Assembly: GCA_015179045.1 (NCBI GenBank)
Contig: WHUZ01000056.1
Span: forward strand, 248,001 to 312,000
Direction of reading: 5' to 3'
Origin: Kalaharituber pfeilii
Lineage: Eukaryota; Ascomycota; Pezizomycetes; Pezizales; Pezizaceae
DNA length: 64,000 nucleotides
In this document: piece by piece, positions 60,031 through 64,000 of the stretch
Layout of the letters: every line of letters begins with the position of its first letter
Position numbering within the stretch: position 1 is the first letter of the stretch
Made by a program: the position numbers and the translations under genes
The notes under the pieces: model-generated
The model's input: the letters and a program-made list of their open reading frames with translations, nothing else
Databases searched by the model: none
What the model was told of the DNA's origin: nothing

Positions 60031-60059
60031 GGGGGGCGGGGGGCGGGGGGCGGGGGGGG
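60031..60059 (+). repeat. GGGGGGC repeat, G-quadruplex candidate
   Basis: Three GGGGGGC units followed by eight G: four G runs with one-base loops. Confidence 0.9.
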
Positions 60060-61032
60060 TTATATCACTGTTATTGCTATGCTTTTATAATCTGAATTTA
60101 TCAATTGTGTGATTTGCCCCTTTGATCAAGCAAGGATTTTCAAGACACTTTAAAGTTATAAGGTTTTCGTGTATACACGCGAAATGAAGGTTTAAAAGGG
60201 TAATCGTATATGTAAGGTGAGTAAAGTAGGATTAAGCTTAAGCGAACCTACTGCGAGTATTCGAGAACTGGGCTAGGCCACAAGCTCAACAGTTTCAGCG
60301 TCAGGAAAAAAGAATTGAGCTTTGAGCTCACGAGAAACTGAGCGTCCGAGAGAAAGATATGGATGATGACAGCTCCTTGGCCCTGTACTACGATACTGAT
60401 GATATTCTGGGTCATACCTACTCGACCTTCGTCATCAAGTTTCACAAACTGTCCATCCGTCAAGGCAGGTTTTTTGAAATTGTAAAAAATCAAAAAGATA
60501 AGGGAGAAAAAAAAAAAAGAAAAAGGAAAAAGGATTTTCTGACACTTCCGCCGCAGCCGAAACACCGAACGTTCAATATCCACATCGAATATTCTTTGTG
60601 CAAGGCGCTGCTCCCGCCTAACTGTAACTCTCATCCATCATCCTGACACAGGATGATCAAGGAGGACTGGTTTCACTCTTAGGCAACTATTTCCCTGTGT
60701 TCCTCCGAGCCGCGGATAGACTCCACAAGGTTTCTCACCTATCAAGTCCCAGTTCTTCTAAGCTCAAGACAATTGCGCAGGTTGAAGTAGGGATATCTAA
60801 GTACATAAAGTTGAGGGATCACCAAAACGCAACCTACTCAATCCCTTTTTTTTTCTTCTTACGTCTTACATCGTTCCTTCTTCCTTCCTTCTTTTCTTCC
60901 TTCGTTTTCCTTCCTGCAATGCATGCATGCATGTGTCCATGCAAACACGGGCATCAATAGTAGTGTGCGCGCCGTCACATCCATTCACAGAGGGCAAAAA
61001 CTAAAATTACTCGACCTCGAGAGGCATCTTCC

Positions 61033-61077
61033 ATGTATGTATGTATGTACGTCTGTATGTATGAAGTATGTATGTAT
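61033..61077 (+). repeat. TATG microsatellite
   Basis: Interrupted TATG units over about 45 bp. Confidence 0.85.
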
Positions 61078-62750
61078 CAAATGCATGTCTATGTAAGCAG
61101 AAATACAAGTGCATTATGCATGTGGTGTTAATACGACATATGAAGTAGGTAACTTCGCTAGGTGCGAAATAGTTACGTGGGGATCATGCACCATGTATTA
61201 TGTATGTTTAGCAGGTACTAACTTACCTTGTCGCTGTTGAACTTCGCAGGTAGCAAAATCAGGCCCCGGCTGGGGAGCCCGGATGGGACGAGGACGTTGG
61301 AGAGAAGCCAGAGGTCGAGGCTGCTGATCGTGAGGCTTCAACACGAGATACAAGGTCGTAGAAGGTTCCAATTAACGATAGAGGCTTGCAGTACCCCGGG
61401 GCCCTCGGGTTGGCAAAAAGTCCGTATAATTTTATCTGGCCCGTTGCCCCAAAGCCCAAGTCCAAGTCCCACAGCCAGAGATAGATGCCCTGAAGAAGTT
61501 TAGGCAGGTGGTACTGTAGTTTGCAAATATGCCCATAGTATTTTTCTTTTTTTTTTTTTTTTCTTTCAAGAAAAAGAAAAAAGAAAAAAGAAAATTTAGT
61601 TACAAAAACATCACGATGTAGTCTACAAAGTACTTGCAGCTCCTTCACCCACCGTCTCAGAAACAGACTTTCCAGAACGCCAATCACAACAGTTCCGCCG
61701 CTCAACAGAACAATACAGCAACGCGAAACTGAGACATACAGCACACATCCGAGTTACCCGGCGACCCGAACGAGTGGGATCTGAAGCCACCCAAGGGAGA
61801 AAAAAAAAAAAAGAAAAAAAAAAAGAAAAAAAAAAGAATCCGTATCCAAATGGAGGCTGAACACAAAGCCTTGCTTTTTCAAAAGTACTTGATTCGCGTT
61901 GCCAAAGAAAAAAAGACGCTTGAACTCTTCAGCTTCCCTTGTTCTGTTTTTATCTAAAAAAAATTCTTTTTCTTGTTTGGTTCTACTTTACTTATTTACA
62001 GAAACGCCCCAATTACGTCCGCCCGTAATTTTCTTTTCGTTTCTTTATGGCGTGCTTGCTTGCTGTTCTGTGCCAAAAGCAAGAAAAAAAAAATTCAATA
62101 GGAAAAACAAAACACTACACACAAAAGTAGCACTCACATACACTAACAACAAAAGCAACCAGCCCCAGTCCCAACCATCCGAAAGCCTCCCAGCCAGCCA
62201 AAGAATATTTGTTGAAACAAGACTTACGCAGAATGCCCCCAGTAAAAGACAAAGGAAATTCAAATATTCGAATACAAGGAAATAAGTCAACAGAAAATAG
62301 AGAAAATAGAGAAAATAAAGGGGAAGATAAGGAATTCCCCCGTCTTGTAGGAAAGCAAAGAAAAGCAATAAAATCAATATCGTTCTTCTCTTTATAATAT
62401 AATTGTCTATCCATAATTCACAAGATTCAAAATTGTAAGGGAATATACAAACACCGTTCGGTACCCCAAAAAATGAAGAAACAAGGAATTCACGCCAAAA
62501 AAAAAAAGGAAAATGTATAAAAAATTCAAGGAAATGACCCGGAGCCGAACCCTCCCAGAGAAAAGCCTTATTGAGCACGCAATCCAACTATGTACCCGAA
62601 AAGTAAAAGCAAACAAGTAATATTAAAAAACAGTATAGATATGGACGGCAAGCGTATTCTAATCAAGCCTGATTGTAAGAGAGTATGCATCATAAGTATA
62701 TAAAATGTGGTCCCAGGCACACTTCAGCCTGGTATATAAGCTTTTGTCCG

Positions 62751-64000
62751 TTAACGAGGCTCCCTTCCGGGGATTGACCTCTTGGGTGGCGGTAGGTGGT
62801 TGTGCATCTTTTTGATTCCACATTTCCCAGCAGTTTTGCAGGCGCCCTTGTCTGCTGCATCGATAGCTCCTGGAGTATGATCTTGTCTTTCATCCAAGGT
62901 ACAGCACTCAATGGATTGCATCCATCGATCATTGACTGCTTGTTGGATTGTGATCCGTTTGTCTGGGTTCGGGTGAATCATTCTGTACATGAGGCGCTGC
63001 ATGGGGATTTTGAGGTTCGCAAAGGACCTTGCCTTAGGGAAATCGTAGGTGTCCTCGCTGACTACGTCACAGTTATTCTGTTTCATCCAGACATTGTAGG
63101 CGTCCACAAATCTGCCGTATCGAGGGTCATCAAGTGTAGCCTTGGCCCATGGGGTTCCATTATGGAATAATGTAAACCAGACAATGGCGCAAGACCAAAC
63201 ATCAAGCTTACGGGGATCGTATTCACCTTAAAAAAAAAAAAACCTATGAGCGGGTTGCAGTGAAATCGGAAGATGAATGCACTTACTTTTCTTTTCAAAC
63301 ACCTCGGGTGAGATGTAAGGCTCACTTCCACATATTCCCGGTCGGCTCAGTCTGATCTCTCCCATGCCAACGCCGCATTTGATTCCACATGTCCCTGGAT
63401 GCGTTCCACAGAACACCTCTGATACTCCAAAATCTGTGATCTTCAAGTGTCCATCGCTAGACATGAGTAAATTCTCGGGCTTGATATCCCGATGCGCAAT
63501 CCCGTGATTGTGCAAATATGCTACTCCTCGCAGTAGTTGTTTGAAGCAACAGAGCTTCTCAATATCCTTCATGTAGCCTTTCTGGATAAGAGTGCAAAGG
63601 TCTCCACCAGCACAGAATTCCATGACATGGCACCATCTATTTTGGCTGTTCAGGCAAAGATCGGCTGTCATGACGATATTTGGATGATTCAAGCTCTTGC
63701 TGATGCAAAATTCAGAACTCACTTTCTCTTCGTATGATTCCTTAGATTCGGATTGGCCCTTTTTTCGAAATTCCTTCACTGCAAACACAGTGTTGCTAGG
63801 ACCAGAAGTCAGGTGCACTAACTTCACAACAGCAGTAGCTCCTTCTCCAACAAGCTTGCTTTGGAAAGGGACGTGACCGTGACTTGTGTATTTCGATGCC
63901 AATGGGATAACATCAACTTTCATTCCTAAATTCCCGATGCTTAATTTACGACTTTTTGAGCCCATACCACTGGGTGCAGGGTGCGTAATCTCATTGTGTA
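62751..64000 (-). CDS. Ser/Thr protein kinase, HAL4/HRK1 (NPR/Hal) family, 5' part cut by the right edge
   Basis: Two exons are visible: 64000 (edge) to 63287 and 63226-62751, joined by a 60-nt GTAAGT...AAG intron whose polypyrimidine tract is 11 T. The frame is open to the edge (NEITHPAPSGMGSKSRK), so the usual long N-terminal extension of this family is probably missing, although the Met at 63965 could be a start. The kinase motifs are LVGEGATAVVKLV (P-loop), VFAVKEFRKK (ATP Lys), MEFCAGGDLCTLI, HRDIKPENLLM, ITDFGVSEVF, GSEPYISPEVF and KLDVWSCAIVWFTLF. A family-specific insert CGTHPGTCGIKCGVG lies between DFG and SPE. The C-terminus is basic and Pro-rich (HLPPPKRSIPGREPR). By family knowledge such kinases regulate plasma-membrane transporters and ion homeostasis; the exact paralogue cannot be fixed. 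Confidence 0.87.

Larger units (their letters stand above)
51899..62750. other. Gene desert of about 10.9 kb
   Basis: No frame over 180 codons and none that I can relate to a protein family or join into exons. Contents noted: CT-rich block 51990-52260; GGGTAT repeat 52579-52602; a 21-nt A tract 55172-55192; CACAGGGGG repeat about 56164-56186; GGT repeat 57591-57619; G-rich (GGGGGGC)n 60031-60059; TATG repeat 61033-61077; A-rich blocks with AAAG repeats 61549-61590, 61800-61840 and 62085-62110. The 3' flank of the Hal4-type kinase is the T-rich (minus strand) right end. It may hold untranslated transcripts or decayed repeats. Confidence 0.5.

Noticed and set aside
62045..62587. 180-codon minus-strand Phe/Leu-rich frame resembling a membrane protein
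   Set aside because: It is produced by A-rich plus-strand sequence downstream of the kinase; hydrophobicity comes from TTT/TTC/CTT runs.

Overview
The window looks like nuclear DNA of a filamentous ascomycete (Pezizomycotina). Genes are split by many 50-75 nt introns with GT...AG ends and CTAAC/CTAAT-type branch sites. The gene set is fungal: a Cdc11-type septin, an RSR1/Krev-type GTPase, a Rom2-type RhoGEF, an Hsv2-type PROPPIN and a Hal4-type kinase. Gene density is low (18 genes in 64 kb) and the spacers hold miniature inverted-repeat elements and a dead LINE. The unusually intron-rich genes with very small exons, the wide spacers and the elements would suit an early-branching lineage such as Pezizomycetes, but that placement is inference.

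Layout, left to right: an unidentified Ser-rich gene cut by the left edge (-); an unidentified 228-residue gene (+); an 11-exon OB-fold gene resembling MEIOB/RPA1 (+); the Ras-like GTPase RSR1/BUD1 (+); a head-to-head leucine-catabolism pair, methylcrotonoyl-CoA carboxylase beta (-) and isovaleryl-CoA dehydrogenase (+); an unidentified acidic/basic nuclear-looking protein (-); an element-rich spacer (14.4-18.2 kb); two 165-residue four-helix MARVEL-like membrane proteins arranged tail to tail; a transposon graveyard (22.1-25.4 kb); a DUF4336 protein (+); a DEP-DH-PH-CNH Rho1 exchange factor (-); a PKA catalytic-subunit gene carrying one apparent 1-nt frameshift (+); a mitochondrial ACSF2-like acyl-CoA synthetase (+); a Cdc11-type septin (-); an Hsv2-like PROPPIN (+); a CCDC97-family protein (-); a membrane-anchored spermidine-synthase-like protein (+); about 11 kb with no recognisable gene; and a Hal4-type kinase running off the right edge (-).

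Functional links: MCCC2 and IVD act in the same mitochondrial leucine pathway and share a 456-bp divergent promoter. RSR1, the Rom2-type GEF, the septin and the PKA-type kinase all belong to polarity, cell-wall or morphogenesis control, but they are not an operon-like unit and the proximity may be chance.

Gene models were assembled by joining exons by eye. In every complete multi-exon model except the PKA gene the exon lengths sum to a multiple of three. The main points for follow-up are the density of exons of 10-29 nt, the intact MEIOB-like gene, the PKA frameshift, the set of TA- and TTA-flanked miniature elements, and long T tracts about 100 bp past several stop codons.
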